A stretch of 64,000 nucleotides of DNA from CAYRNY01 sp964425755 (lineage in GTDB: Bacteria > Chloroflexota > Anaerolineae > Aggregatilineales > Aggregatilineaceae). Both the position numbers and the translations under genes were made by a program. The stretch lies in assembly GCA_964425755.1 (NCBI GenBank), contig CAYRNY010000002.1:124001-188000 (forward strand), read 5' to 3'. The notes below the pieces were generated by a model that saw only the letters and a program-made list of their open reading frames with translations, was not told the origin of the DNA and searched no databases. Below are positions 15,710 through 24,223 of this stretch, piece after piece. Position 1 is the stretch's first letter, and each line of letters opens with the position of its first letter.

Positions 15710-16507
15710 GTGCGGCGCAAGCGCAACCTGCGCGTCCGGCTTGCTGTGGCGCTGCTCGGCGCGATCGTGCTGGTGACCTTGCTCGCGCCCTGGCTGGCGA
15801 CGCACGATCCGCGCCGCGCGATGCCGGAAGACCAGTTGCGGCCCCCTTCACACGGGCACCTGTTGGGCACGGATTTGCTGGGGCGTGACGTGTTCAGCCG
15901 GGTGCTATATGGCGGGCGGCGGGCGCTGATGATCGCGGGGATAGCGCTGCTGGTGACGGCTCCGCCCGGCCTGTTGATCGGGGCGGCGGCGGGCTATGCC
16001 GGGCGCTGGCTCGACGCGGCGCTGATGGCGCTGGTCGACGCGCTGCTGGCGTTCCCGGCGCTGCTGCTGGCGCTGGCCCTGGTGACGTTACTCGGGGATG
16101 GCCTCACGCAGATCGCGGTGGCGGTGGGCATCGCGGGGATACCGGGATACGCGCGGGTAGTGCGGGCGGCTGTGCTGGAAGCACGCGCGCGCCCGTTCGT
16201 CGAAGCGGCGCGATCACTGGGCGCGGCCCCACCGGGGATCGTGTGGCGGCATGTCGTGCCCACGATCCTGCCGCCGGTGCTGGCCTTCACCAGCGTCACG
16301 TTGAGCTGGGCGATCCTGAATGGGGCGGCGCTGGCGTTCCTGGGCTATGCGGGGGACCTCAGCGCGCCGGATTGGGGCATCATGCTGGCGGACGGGCGCG
16401 CGACATTCCGCACCGCGCCCTGGATCGCGCTCGCGCCCGGCGTGGCGATCAGCGCGCTGATCTTCGCGCTCAATCTGCTGGGGGGCGGCCTGGCGCGGCA
16501 GCGTTAG
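15710..16507 (+). CDS. ABC transporter permease, DppC/OppC type
   Basis: 265 residues. The hallmark HLLGTDLLGRDVFSRVLYGGR of DppC is present. The EAA loop (EARARPFVEAARSLGAAPPGIVWRHVVPTI) and DWGIMLADGR follow. GTG start at 15710 behind GGGGAGGAG, three bases after the DppB stop. No DppD/DppF ATPase gene follows; the next gene is on the opposite strand, so the ATPases must be encoded elsewhere. Confidence 0.9.
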   Translation: MRRKRNLRVRLAVALLGAIVLVTLLAPWLATHDPRRAMPEDQLRPPSHGHLLGTDLLGRDVFSRVLYGGRRALMIAGIALLVTAPPGLLIGAAAGYAGRWLDAALMALVDALLAFPALLLALALVTLLGDGLTQIAVAVGIAGIPGYARVVRAAVLEARARPFVEAARSLGAAPPGIVWRHVVPTILPPVLAFTSVTLSWAILNGAALAFLGYAGDLSAPDWGIMLADGRATFRTAPWIALAPGVAISALIFALNLLGGGLARQR

Positions 16508-16526
16508 CGGGTTGTTCGCGCGTCGA

Positions 16527-17438
16527 TCACCCCAGCCGCCCGTAAGCGTCGAGGATGCGTAGGTTCTTCAGCGTCAGCACGCCGGACCATTCGCGTTCGA
16601 CCTGCGGCCAGGTTTCCGGATACGTGCCACCCCAGGACACCGGCATTTTCCAGCTTCCATCGTCGCGCTGCTGGGCGATCAACGCGTCGAGATTGCGCTC
16701 GATCAGGTCCCCGAACAGGGACGCGAACGGCGATTCCGGGGTCGGGGCCACGTCAAGCGGCTGCAGATTGTAGTCTTTCCACCTGGCGGGATCATGTTCA
16801 ACGGTCGTACGGACCAGCGCGGTGAGCTTGCCGGTGATGCGCTCGCGCCTGTCGTCCGGCAGATTAGGTGTGTCATAAAGCCGCAGCACGCACAACAGGT
16901 CGTGCATCTCGATCGCATCCAAGGCGAGCAGGTGCTCGGTCACGGCGTCGGTGACGCGCTGCACCATGTCTTGCGAGAAGTGTTTCGCGTAGTCATGTAA
17001 ATAACCGGCGATCTCGGCGCGCGGGTTCAGCGCGTGGGCGGCGGGGTCGGGACGATAAGCCCACCAGGGGGCATGCGGCGCTGCGTCCACGTTGGGCGGG
17101 ACGATCCACCAGACGCCGTGAACGGCGTCATAGGTATCACGCAGGTAGGCGCAGCCCTGCACGATCAACGGGTGATCGCCGGGCGGGCACAGATCGCGGA
17201 AGATTTGAAACGCGATCGTGGTCGCGATCGCGGACGAGTCCGGCAGGCGGATGTCCGGTTCCAGCGCGTTGCCGAAACCACCATCCGCGTTTTGATACGT
17301 ACTGAGCACGTCCAGCACGTCCGTGGCGGGCGCGTTTTCGAAGTGGAAGCGGTAGAGCGCGCGCTCCAGCGGGCGCGCCTGCGTGGTCATGAACTCAACC
17401 GCCTGGGCACGCCGGGCGGGTGCAAGCATGGCGGACAT
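16527..17438 (-). CDS. Alpha/alpha-toroid (prenyltransferase/squalene-cyclase-like) protein behind a LexA-like box
   Basis: 303 residues, soluble, no signal peptide. Repeats of the QW type seen in terpene cyclases and related toroids: TYQNADGGFGNALEPD near residue 47 and QQRDDGSWKMPVSWGG near 267. The DCTAE or DxDD motifs of true cyclases are absent, so the enzyme class is unknown. ATG at 17438 with AAAGGA ten bases upstream. The promoter (17481-17509, minus strand) contains a GAAC-N4-GTTC palindrome placed exactly as in the recA promoter of this window. Regulation by LexA after DNA damage is therefore the most specific clue to its role. Confidence 0.7.
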   Translation of the reverse strand: MSAMLAPARRAQAVEFMTTQARPLERALYRFHFENAPATDVLDVLSTYQNADGGFGNALEPDIRLPDSSAIATTIAFQIFRDLCPPGDHPLIVQGCAYLRDTYDAVHGVWWIVPPNVDAAPHAPWWAYRPDPAAHALNPRAEIAGYLHDYAKHFSQDMVQRVTDAVTEHLLALDAIEMHDLLCVLRLYDTPNLPDDRRERITGKLTALVRTTVEHDPARWKDYNLQPLDVAPTPESPFASLFGDLIERNLDALIAQQRDDGSWKMPVSWGGTYPETWPQVEREWSGVLTLKNLRILDAYGRLG

Positions 17439-17480
17439 GGCACAGCAATCCTTTCGCAGCGTTAATGATCACTACCTTAC

Positions 17481-17509
17481 AGTGTAGAACCGATGTTCGA
17501 TTCCGTCAA
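17481..17509 (-). promoter_or_regulatory. Promoter with LexA-type box for the toroid gene
   Basis: Minus strand: TTGACG (17504-17509), 17-base spacer, TACACT (17481-17486). The spacer ends in CGAAC-ATCG-GTTC (17487-17499), matching the Gram-positive LexA half-sites. Start of transcription would be near 17474, giving a 36-base leader. Confidence 0.72.
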
Positions 17510-17514
17510 CCGGT

Positions 17515-18264
17515 TCATTGGGCGGGGGGTTGCGGTTCTGTCGTGCTGATCCGGAAGCGCACTTCTTCGGACGAGACCGTGCCGGTCCACACGCCCTGAG
17601 TGGTGTATTCGGGGAACGGGGTGGCTGTGACCACGCCCACCTGCAGGTTAGCCTGGGGCAGGTTGCCGGCACTGGAGTTGCGGAAGAACGCCCGGATGCG
17701 GTAATCCTGTCCGGGAACGAGGCCGAGGTTTTGCAGCGTTTGCGCGCTGATGGTGATCGTCTCGTGGCAGCGCGCCCGCGCACCGAGCAAGTGCAGCGTG
17801 CGGAAGCTGGCCCCGGTGAACACGGCTGGCGGCGTGTAGGTGCCGGGCTGGCTTGCCACGTTCACGGTGAGGTCCACGCTGGTGATGTCGAGCGTGATTC
17901 CTTCTACGGCGGGGTTATTGGTCAGGATCGCGTCCTGGTCAGGGATGTGCAGGATCACCGGACCGCGATCTCTGTTGACGAACGTGAGCGTGACTTCCAG
18001 GGGACTGTTAGGGCCGATCGTGCGCGCGGCGAGTTCAATGTCAAGGTCGAGCGCGTCGGCCTGGTCGCTGCGGTGGGCGAGGATCGAGCGGTTGTTACCG
18101 CCGATCGGCGGCGCGAGGTCGCTGCATTGCGGGCCGTTCCGTGCTGCCGGGAAATAGCGCGGAAAAAGCAACGTGAATAGCAGCGTGACCAGGGCCAGAA
18201 TAAGGCCAAGTTGTGAGCGGTTCCATTGGCGTAACCGCTGGAGTCGTCGGTTGCGTTGTTGCAT
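17515..18264 (-). CDS. Single-helix anchored extracytoplasmic protein, unknown
   Basis: About 249 residues. A basic N-terminus (MQQRNRRLQRLRQWNRSQ), one membrane helix (about 20-37), then a beta-rich extracytoplasmic domain resembling Ig-like folds (PLEVTLTFVNRDRGPVILHI; a late strand set ending RFRISTTEPQPPAQ). No known domain is recognised. The ATG at 18264 lies six bases after the miaA stop. A TTG at 18291 inside miaA is an alternative but has no better ribosome site. It is last gene of yraN-miaA-this gene. Confidence 0.7.
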   Translation of the reverse strand: MQQRNRRLQRLRQWNRSQLGLILALVTLLFTLLFPRYFPAARNGPQCSDLAPPIGGNNRSILAHRSDQADALDLDIELAARTIGPNSPLEVTLTFVNRDRGPVILHIPDQDAILTNNPAVEGITLDITSVDLTVNVASQPGTYTPPAVFTGASFRTLHLLGARARCHETITISAQTLQNLGLVPGQDYRIRAFFRNSSAGNLPQANLQVGVVTATPFPEYTTQGVWTGTVSSEEVRFRISTTEPQPPAQ

Positions 18265-18269
18265 AAGTT

Positions 18270-19310
18270 TCAGCTTTCGCGAGCCAGCCAATTCTGAATC
18301 TGCGTGACCACGTCTTGCGGCGTGAGCGTGGTAACATCCAGCCAGCGGATGCCGCTATCATGTCCCCGGAACCAGGTGTACTGGCGGCGTGCAAAGGCGC
18401 GTGTCTGGCGGCGGATCGCGTCGATGGTGTCGTCGTAGGATGCGGTGCCTTCCAGGTACGCGCGCCACTGGCTGTAGCCCAGCCCGCTCATCGCCGGACA
18501 GTCCCAAGTATAGCCTGCTTTCAGGAGATCGCGCACTTCATCGAGCAGTCCCGCCTCAACCATGCGCGTGATGCGTGCGTCAATGCGGGCGAACAGTTGC
18601 TCGCGCGGCAGCGTCAGCCCAAGCTGCAGGATGCGGTACGGTGGGGGCTTCTTGCGTTGCAGCGCAGTGATCGGCGCGCCGGTCTCAAGATACACTTCCA
18701 GGGCGCGAACGACGCGGCGCACGTTGCGGTAGTCGATGCGGGCGGCGGCGTCCGGGTCGGCGGCACGCAGCCGGTCGTGCAGAGCTCGCGCGCCGTGCTG
18801 TTCGGCGTAATCCTCAAGCTCGCGGCGTAGATCGGGGTTGGGTGGCACCTCCGGGATACCCCAGCCTTCGACAACCGCCGTGATGTACTGACCGGTGCCC
18901 CCAACCAGCAGGGGCAGCTTACCGCGCGCGTGGATCGCGTCGATTGTGGCATAGGCGGCGCGCTGGTACTGCGCAAGCGTAAACGTTTCGTCCGGCGTGA
19001 CGATATCGAGCAGATGGTGCGGCACGGCGGCGCGTTCGGCGGGCGACGGCTTGGCTGTACCGATATCCATCCCGCGATAAATCTGCCGGCTGTCCGCGTT
19101 GATGATCTCGCCGTTCAGCGCGCGCGCGACGTGGATCGCCAGCGCGGTTTTGCCGCTGGCGGTCGGGCCGAGGATCACGACCAGCGGCGGGTTCTCGTCC
19201 GGCCCGGTGTCGGGTGCGGGGGCGGGTTCGGCAGCGGTAGCGGCTTCCGGCGCGGTGAGCGGGCCGGTCCCGACGCCGCCGGGGGCGAGCAGTTTACCAG
19301 GCCAGCGCAT
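18270..19310 (-). CDS. miaA: tRNA dimethylallyltransferase
   Basis: 346 residues; adds dimethylallyl to A37 of tRNAs that read U-starting codons. P-loop GPTASGKT near residue 48, then INADSRQIYRGMDIGTAKP, LLVGGTGQYITAV, and the RR-containing DYRNVRRVVRALEVYLETG. The Ala/Pro-rich first 40 residues are an unusual extension before the family start, and no later start codon is available in frame. The gene start overlaps the end of yraN by 17 bases. The C-terminus is complete. Confidence 0.93.
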   Translation of the reverse strand: MRWPGKLLAPGGVGTGPLTAPEAATAAEPAPAPDTGPDENPPLVVILGPTASGKTALAIHVARALNGEIINADSRQIYRGMDIGTAKPSPAERAAVPHHLLDIVTPDETFTLAQYQRAAYATIDAIHARGKLPLLVGGTGQYITAVVEGWGIPEVPPNPDLRRELEDYAEQHGARALHDRLRAADPDAAARIDYRNVRRVVRALEVYLETGAPITALQRKKPPPYRILQLGLTLPREQLFARIDARITRMVEAGLLDEVRDLLKAGYTWDCPAMSGLGYSQWRAYLEGTASYDDTIDAIRRQTRAFARRQYTWFRGHDSGIRWLDVTTLTPQDVVTQIQNWLARES

Positions 19311-19674
19311 CGCGGATGACCTCCAGGCGGTGTTGCTGCCCCTGCACGGCGACGGCGATCACGTCCACGCGCCACCGCGTGCCTTCAAGCCCGTGCTCGG
19401 CGCGGTAAGCCTGGGCGAGCTCAAGCAGGCGCGCGCGTTTTTGCGGCGTGATGCTTTCCAGCGCGGCGTCGATCGCGGGCTGCAGCGAGCCGCGCCGGGC
19501 GCGCACTTCCACGAACACGATCTCGTCACCGTCCTGTGCTACGATATCCAGTTCGCCGTGTTGGCTGTAGTGCCAGTTCCGCGCCAGGATTGTGCAGCCT
19601 GCGCGTTCCAGGTGGGCGGCGGCGATCTGCTCGCCGCTTCGTCCGAGCGTGTGCCGGGGGTCGGTCATGGTCAT
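19294..19674 (-). CDS. yraN: YraN / UPF0102 endonuclease-like protein
   Basis: About 126 residues, restriction-endonuclease-like fold. Motifs: LGRSGEQIAAAHLERAG, RNWHYSQHGELDIVAQDGDEIVFVEVRAR (the E...D-x...E-V-x core). ATG at 19674 or 19668 gives the usual family length. An extended -10 (TGGTAGGAT, 19712-19720 on the minus strand) would give a leader of about 30 bases and start the yraN-miaA operon. The biochemical role of the family is unsettled, with links to DNA uptake and recombination. Confidence 0.88.
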   Translation of the reverse strand: MTMTDPRHTLGRSGEQIAAAHLERAGCTILARNWHYSQHGELDIVAQDGDEIVFVEVRARRGSLQPAIDAALESITPQKRARLLELAQAYRAEHGLEGTRWRVDVIAVAVQGQQHRLEVIRDALAW

Positions 19675-19730
19675 GCGTGCCTTTGCGGTGCGTGGCGGAT
19701 CGTTGTGTCGCATCCTACCATAGATCGAGC

Positions 19731-19760
19731 TTGCCGGCGATTTTGAAAACATGCTACAAT
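19731..19760 (+). promoter_or_regulatory. Promoter of the cyclic-nucleotide-binding gene
   Basis: TTGCCG (19731-19736), 18-base spacer, TACAAT (19755-19760) with TGC directly before the -10. The leader to the ATG at 19806 is about 40 bases. Confidence 0.68.
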
Positions 19761-19805
19761 CGCGCGCACGATGCGATAAGGCCGTCCCCCGGGCAGGAGC
19801 GAGCG

Positions 19806-20297
19806 ATGCCGATCACAAACGTACTGAGGCAAGCAGATATATTTGACGAGCTGACCGATACGCAGCTTGAGTTGGTCGCGTCTGTGTGCCGCGAGCAGCG
19901 CTTTGAGCGCGGCGAGGTGATTTTTGAAGAGAATTCCTTCGGGGATGAGTTGTACGTGATCGTGGACGGTGAAGTTGATATCGAGGTCGATCCGCGTTCA
20001 ATTGGCAAGGCGGACGCGCCCGGACCGCAGCGGATCGCGACGCTGCGGCGGGGCCAGTCGTTCGGCGAGGTGTCGCTGGTGGATCAAGGGATCCGGTCGG
20101 CATCGGCGCGCTGCGCACGCCACGACACGCACCTGCTGGTGATCTCGCGTGATAAGCTGATGCTGCTGTGCGATACGTACCCGCAGCTAGGGTACCGCTT
20201 GATGCGCAATCTCGCGGCTGACCTGGCGATGAAGATTCGCAACACCGACCTGCAGATTCGCGAGCAGTTGACCTGGGCACCCAACGACGAGAAGTGA
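19806..20297 (+). CDS. Cyclic-nucleotide-binding domain protein (CRP/FNR sensor module only)
   Basis: 163 residues, essentially one cNMP-binding beta-roll: RFERGEVIFEENSFGDELYVIVDGEVDIE, then GQSFGEVSLVDQGIRSASARCARHDTHLLVI. In the phosphate-binding cassette the usual F-G-E-L/I-A-L...R-x-A becomes FGEVSLVDQGIRSASA, with the arginine retained. The last 40 residues are helical and end RNTDLQIREQLTWAPNDEK. There is no helix-turn-helix, so it is a stand-alone sensor rather than a classic CRP. It is followed by a strong terminator. Confidence 0.85.
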   Translation: MPITNVLRQADIFDELTDTQLELVASVCREQRFERGEVIFEENSFGDELYVIVDGEVDIEVDPRSIGKADAPGPQRIATLRRGQSFGEVSLVDQGIRSASARCARHDTHLLVISRDKLMLLCDTYPQLGYRLMRNLAADLAMKIRNTDLQIREQLTWAPNDEK

Positions 20298-20335
20298 ACA
20301 CAAGCGGGGGACGCCCGGACAGCCGCCACGTGCTA

Positions 20336-20366
20336 CGGGAACGCGTTTGCTGCGCTCCCGTTTTTT
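20336..20366 (+). terminator. Rho-independent terminator
   Basis: CGGGA-ACGC pairs with GCG-TCCCG across a short loop (20336-20360) and is followed by six T (20361-20366). It ends the cNMP-binding gene. Confidence 0.8.
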
Positions 20367-20439
20367 GATCGGCACGCCGTGACAGCCGCGCAGCGTGGTA
20401 TACTGATCGGACGGTTTCTTTTCGGCAACACGAGGTCGG

Positions 20440-21654
20440 ATGATGAACGCAGAGATTATCACGATCGGCACGGAGCTGCTGCTCGGCGAGATCGTGGACA
20501 CGAACGCGACGTACATCGCGCGGCAGTTGCGCGATATCGGCATCAACCTCTACTACACGACGACCGTCGGCGATAATCTGGGGCGCATCGCGGAAGCGAT
20601 CCGCACGTCGCTAGGTCGCGCGGACGTGGTGATCACAAGCGGGGGCTTAGGGCCAACGGTGGACGACATGACGCGGCAGGCGGTGGCTGATGCAACCGGG
20701 CGTGCGTTGGAGTTCCGGCCTGAGTTGTTCGAGCAGATTCGCACGCGCTTCAGCCAGATCGGGGCCAGGATGAGCGAAAATAACCGCGTGCAGGCGTATA
20801 TCCCGGCAGGATCGATCCCGCTGGAGAACCGGCTGGGGACCGCGCCCTGTTTTATCGTGGAAGACGCGCGCGGCACGGTGATCAGCCTGCCGGGGGTCCC
20901 GCGCGAGATGGAAGACCTGATGGTGCGCTCGGTGCTGCCGTACCTGCGCGAGCGCACCGGGTACAAGGGCATCATCAAGGCGCGCATCCTGCGCACAGCA
21001 GGGATCGGGGAAAGCAGCGTCGATGATCGCATCCGCGACCTGATGACGTGGAGCAACCCGACGGTGGGCCTTGCCGCGCACACCGGCCAGACGGATATTC
21101 GCATCACGGCACGCGCGGACTCCGAAGAAGAGGCCGATCGTCTGATCGCAGAGGCGGAGCAAGCGATCCGTGCCCGCGTGGGGGACTATGTTTACGGGAC
21201 AGGCGATGAGCCGCTGGAAGACGCATTCGTCGCGTTGCTGCGCGGGCGTGGGCTGTCGCTGGCGGTGAGCTATGTCGGGCCGGAAGAACTCGCGGTGACC
21301 GAGCGCTTTGCACTGGGCGACACGGTCATCGCGCTGCAGACCGAACCGGACCTGGCGGCGTTGTTGCAGCGGCTAGGACGCGACCCGGACGGCGACCCCG
21401 CCGGGCTGGACTTTGCCGAACTCGCGCAAGCTGAAGCGGCCAGGGTGATCGCCGCTTCCGGCGCGGATGTGGTGATCGCGTATGTCACACATGAGCAGGG
21501 CACGGGGATCGCGGTCAGGGCCGGTGAGCACACGCGCACGCGGCGTTATGGCTTCGGGGGCGCGGGGACGGATGCGCCGGTCTGGGCCGGGACGTGGGCG
21601 ATCAGTATGGCGTGGCACCTGGTGCGCCGGGTGGATGCGAAGGGGCGCACATGA
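20440..21654 (+). CDS. cinA: CinA-like protein: MoCF domain plus degenerate amidase domain
   Basis: 404 residues. The N-terminal molybdopterin-binding-like (COG1058) domain is intact: ITIGTELLLGEIVDTNATYI and ITSGGLGPTVDDMTRQ, the ADP-ribose pyrophosphatase side of CinA. The C-terminal NMN-deamidase (PncC-like) domain is not: where the family has A-E-S-C-T-G-G the sequence is LAVSYVGPEELAV (about residues 271-283), and later G-D-G-G motifs are missing. Nicotinamide-nucleotide deamidation is therefore unlikely. An extended -10 (TGGTATACT, ending 20404) is the likely promoter. The stop overlaps the next ATG (ATGA). Confidence 0.85.
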   Translation: MMNAEIITIGTELLLGEIVDTNATYIARQLRDIGINLYYTTTVGDNLGRIAEAIRTSLGRADVVITSGGLGPTVDDMTRQAVADATGRALEFRPELFEQIRTRFSQIGARMSENNRVQAYIPAGSIPLENRLGTAPCFIVEDARGTVISLPGVPREMEDLMVRSVLPYLRERTGYKGIIKARILRTAGIGESSVDDRIRDLMTWSNPTVGLAAHTGQTDIRITARADSEEEADRLIAEAEQAIRARVGDYVYGTGDEPLEDAFVALLRGRGLSLAVSYVGPEELAVTERFALGDTVIALQTEPDLAALLQRLGRDPDGDPAGLDFAELAQAEAARVIAASGADVVIAYVTHEQGTGIAVRAGEHTRTRRYGFGGAGTDAPVWAGTWAISMAWHLVRRVDAKGRT

Positions 21655-22268
21655 CTGACCATTGGTCGCAGCATACGGGTGAGGAATTGGCGCTCGCGCT
21701 CGCCGAAGCAGGCTTGATCCAGTTTGGGCGTTTTCAACATGCGGACGGCGCGATCTGGCCGGTAGCGTTGCACCTGCGCTGGCTCCCGTCGTACCCGGCT
21801 TTGCTTCACCAGGCGGCGGTGGCGTTGGCTCCGTTGCTGGCGCAGGTAGCCGCCGACCGGATACTGACCACCCGCGACGCGATCCCGCTGGGGGTGGCGC
21901 TGAGCCTGCACACCGGCATGCCGATGACGTATCCGCGCGATAGGGGGCGTGATCTCCCGGAAGCGTACGCGATCGAAGGGGCGTATGATGTCGGGCACCC
22001 GACGGTGCTGCTCGCGGATGTGCTGCTTGATCCAGCGCAGGCCGATACGATCACCGCGCTGGCGCGGCGCGTGGGCCTGGATGTGGGCGCGGTACTGGCT
22101 GTACTCGACCTGGGATTCGGCGCGCGGGACCGGCTCAGTGCGTCGGGCTACCGCGTGGCAAGCTGCATCGTGCTGCGGGACGTCCTGCCGGCGCTGGAAG
22201 GGCGTGGTTTCCTGCCGCCAGCGATGCGCGCAACGGTCGAGGCGTGGCTTGACCGGGACGCGGGATAA
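21651..22268 (+). CDS. Orotate phosphoribosyltransferase-like protein with altered PRPP loop
   Basis: 205 residues. Resembles PyrE: IPLGVALSLHTGMPMTYPRDRGR corresponds to the P-I-A-T-A-I-S-L-x-T-G-L-P-M-V-Y-x-R-K region, followed by AIEGAYDVGHPTVLLADV. The PRPP-binding loop, normally V-D-D-V-x-T-T-G, reads LADVLLDP (about 120-127). This loses the first Asp and the T-G. Binding of PRPP is doubtful; it may be a regulatory homologue. It is translationally coupled to cinA by a four-base overlap. A GC hairpin lies just after its stop (about 22269-22290). Confidence 0.7.
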   Translation: MTDHWSQHTGEELALALAEAGLIQFGRFQHADGAIWPVALHLRWLPSYPALLHQAAVALAPLLAQVAADRILTTRDAIPLGVALSLHTGMPMTYPRDRGRDLPEAYAIEGAYDVGHPTVLLADVLLDPAQADTITALARRVGLDVGAVLAVLDLGFGARDRLSASGYRVASCIVLRDVLPALEGRGFLPPAMRATVEAWLDRDAG

Positions 22269-22289
22269 CCCCGCGTTGCGGGCGGGGCG

Positions 22290-23546
22290 TCAGTCCCCGG
22301 CGGGTTGGTGTTGGCGTGCGGTGCGTTGTTCGTAGGTCACCAGCCGCGTGCTGAGCACAAGGCCGAGAACGCTGAACGCCAGCAGGATCGCGCCGGCGAC
22401 CTGGAAAAAGACGCTGAAATCGCTGCCATTGATCAGCGTGCCGAGTATCTGCGCGTTTGCCCCGACCGCGATATCGAAGCTGGTGTAGATCATGGCGGCG
22501 CTGATCCCGCGCAGGGCCGGGGCGACGGCGTCCTGCGCGATCGATTCCGCGATCGCCCGCGCTGACCCCCATCCAACGCCCAGGATGATGACCGCGAGAT
22601 AGGTGCTGGCGGTGTCGTGCGCGTGGCTGAGCATGGCCAGCCCGCCCACCGCGATGATCACGCCCGGCAGGGCGACGCGCAGCCGCCCGATATGGTCGGA
22701 GAGCGTGCCGGCCAGCGGTTCGACCACGGTGTCCACCAGCGCCCAGATGCTCAGTCCCAGGCCCATTGACACGCCCGCGATCAGCCCTGGGGCGTCTGCG
22801 AACAGGTGCTTGCGCTCCGCCATCAGCGGGAAGTAGGTGAACATCAACGCCAGCACCGTGCCCATGCCCAGCATCATGATGTTAGCCGCCCACGTGCCGC
22901 GCTCGCGGAAGATGAGGCGGATATTACGCCGGACGTTTTCCTGCGGCTGGTCGTCCGGCAGCACGCGCGGCAGGGTGTAGGTCACGGCGAAGCAGATCGC
23001 GGACAGCAGCAAGCTGGCGGCGAACACGGCCTGAAAGCCGTACCGGTTCTTGAGTTCTTCGCTCAGCAGCGGGCTGACCACAATCGCGAGCATGAACGCG
23101 CTGTTGCTCATGCCGAGCGCTTCGCCGCGCCGTTCTGGTGGCGCAAGATCGGCGATGAACGCTTTGTTGGCGACGGTGTACAGGCCCAGCCCGGCCCCGG
23201 ACATCAAGCGCCCCAAGAGAAAGATCGGCAGATTGACGCTGACCAGATACAGGCCGCCCGCCAGGATGCCCAACCCGGCCCCGACCAGCATGATCCGGCG
23301 GCGGCCCAGCCGGTCGGAGATCGAGCCGCCGGGGATGCGCAGGCTGACGGCGGCGATCGCCACGCTGACCGTCGCGGTGCCGATCCAGACGTCGGCGGAG
23401 CCGAGTTCTTCGGTGATGTACAGCGGCGTGATCGGCAGCAGCAACGTGATCCCGAAGGCGAACAGCCCGACTGCCAGCAGCGCCACGTAAAACGCGGGCG
23501 AAAAGCGCGGGCGTTGGGCCGGGTTAGTCGGTGTTGGTGAATGCAT
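22290..23546 (-). CDS. Major facilitator superfamily transporter
   Basis: 418 residues, 12 predicted helices. The MFS loop-2 signature GGSISDRLGRRRIMLVGAG (about 73-91) and a second copy after helix 8, AGTLSDHIGRLRVAL, are visible. It looks like a drug/sugar efflux type MFS, but substrate is not readable. It converges on the phosphoribosyltransferase-like gene and stands alone. Confidence 0.88.
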   Translation of the reverse strand: MHSPTPTNPAQRPRFSPAFYVALLAVGLFAFGITLLLPITPLYITEELGSADVWIGTATVSVAIAAVSLRIPGGSISDRLGRRRIMLVGAGLGILAGGLYLVSVNLPIFLLGRLMSGAGLGLYTVANKAFIADLAPPERRGEALGMSNSAFMLAIVVSPLLSEELKNRYGFQAVFAASLLLSAICFAVTYTLPRVLPDDQPQENVRRNIRLIFRERGTWAANIMMLGMGTVLALMFTYFPLMAERKHLFADAPGLIAGVSMGLGLSIWALVDTVVEPLAGTLSDHIGRLRVALPGVIIAVGGLAMLSHAHDTASTYLAVIILGVGWGSARAIAESIAQDAVAPALRGISAAMIYTSFDIAVGANAQILGTLINGSDFSVFFQVAGAILLAFSVLGLVLSTRLVTYEQRTARQHQPAGD

Positions 23547-23647
23547 GAGTCAATCTGCGACCGGTCAGTGTACCAAGGTTACAGGCGCAACAGATCAGCG
23601 GGCGCTACGCGCGTATGGCCGTGCGATGCGCCCCTGATGGGTTGCGG

Positions 23648-24223
23648 TCATTCATCCGCGCGCGAATGTTTCAAGGCGTAGGCGTCTTCGGTGAGGATCA
23701 TCGTGGTGAACCGCCCGTTTGCCCACACGTGCTCGACCTCAAACCCGACTTTCTCACACATGCGGATGGCGCGCGTATTGTCGTTGCTGACATCCACGCG
23801 GATCGCGCCGCAGTGGTCGGTCGCGAACAATGCGCCGGCATAGGCATCGAGCGCTTCGCCGCCATAGCCCTGGCCCCATTTGTCAGTATCCCCGATGAGC
23901 AGGGCGACGCCGACGCAGCCGGGGCGGTCGTCGCTGGCGATGTAGAATTCGCCGATCGGCTGGTCGTCGCCGCGCAGACTGATGATGAAATGGGTATGGC
24001 ACTCGCGCCCGTCGACGTAACGCCGGAACCAATCTTCCATGTCCTCGTCGTCGTACTGCATGCCGCTGACGTCATTGCCCGGCCCGGTGATGGCGGGGTC
24101 GTTCCACCACTTTTTCAGATAGGGCGCATCGCTGCGCCGGGTGGGCCGGATCACCAGGCGTTCGCTTTCGACACGTTGGGGAACAGGATTCAGTTCTGGT
24201 CTGCAGTTGTTAGTCATCGTCAT
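23648..24223 (-). CDS. GNAT acetyltransferase, RimJ/RimL type
   Basis: 191 residues. VESERLVIRPTRRSDAPYLKKWWNDP begins a RimJ/RimL-type GNAT fold; GDTDKWGQGYGGEALDAYAGALF carries the acetyl-CoA loop (Q/R-x-x-G-x-G/A form QGYGGE), then VSNDNTRAIRMCEKVGFEVEHV. Aminoglycoside-type or small-molecule acceptors are possible, as are protein N-termini. The ATG at 24223 overlaps the end of lepA by 14 bases, so it is probably read from the lepA transcript. Confidence 0.88.
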   Translation of the reverse strand: MTMTNNCRPELNPVPQRVESERLVIRPTRRSDAPYLKKWWNDPAITGPGNDVSGMQYDDEDMEDWFRRYVDGRECHTHFIISLRGDDQPIGEFYIASDDRPGCVGVALLIGDTDKWGQGYGGEALDAYAGALFATDHCGAIRVDVSNDNTRAIRMCEKVGFEVEHVWANGRFTTMILTEDAYALKHSRADE

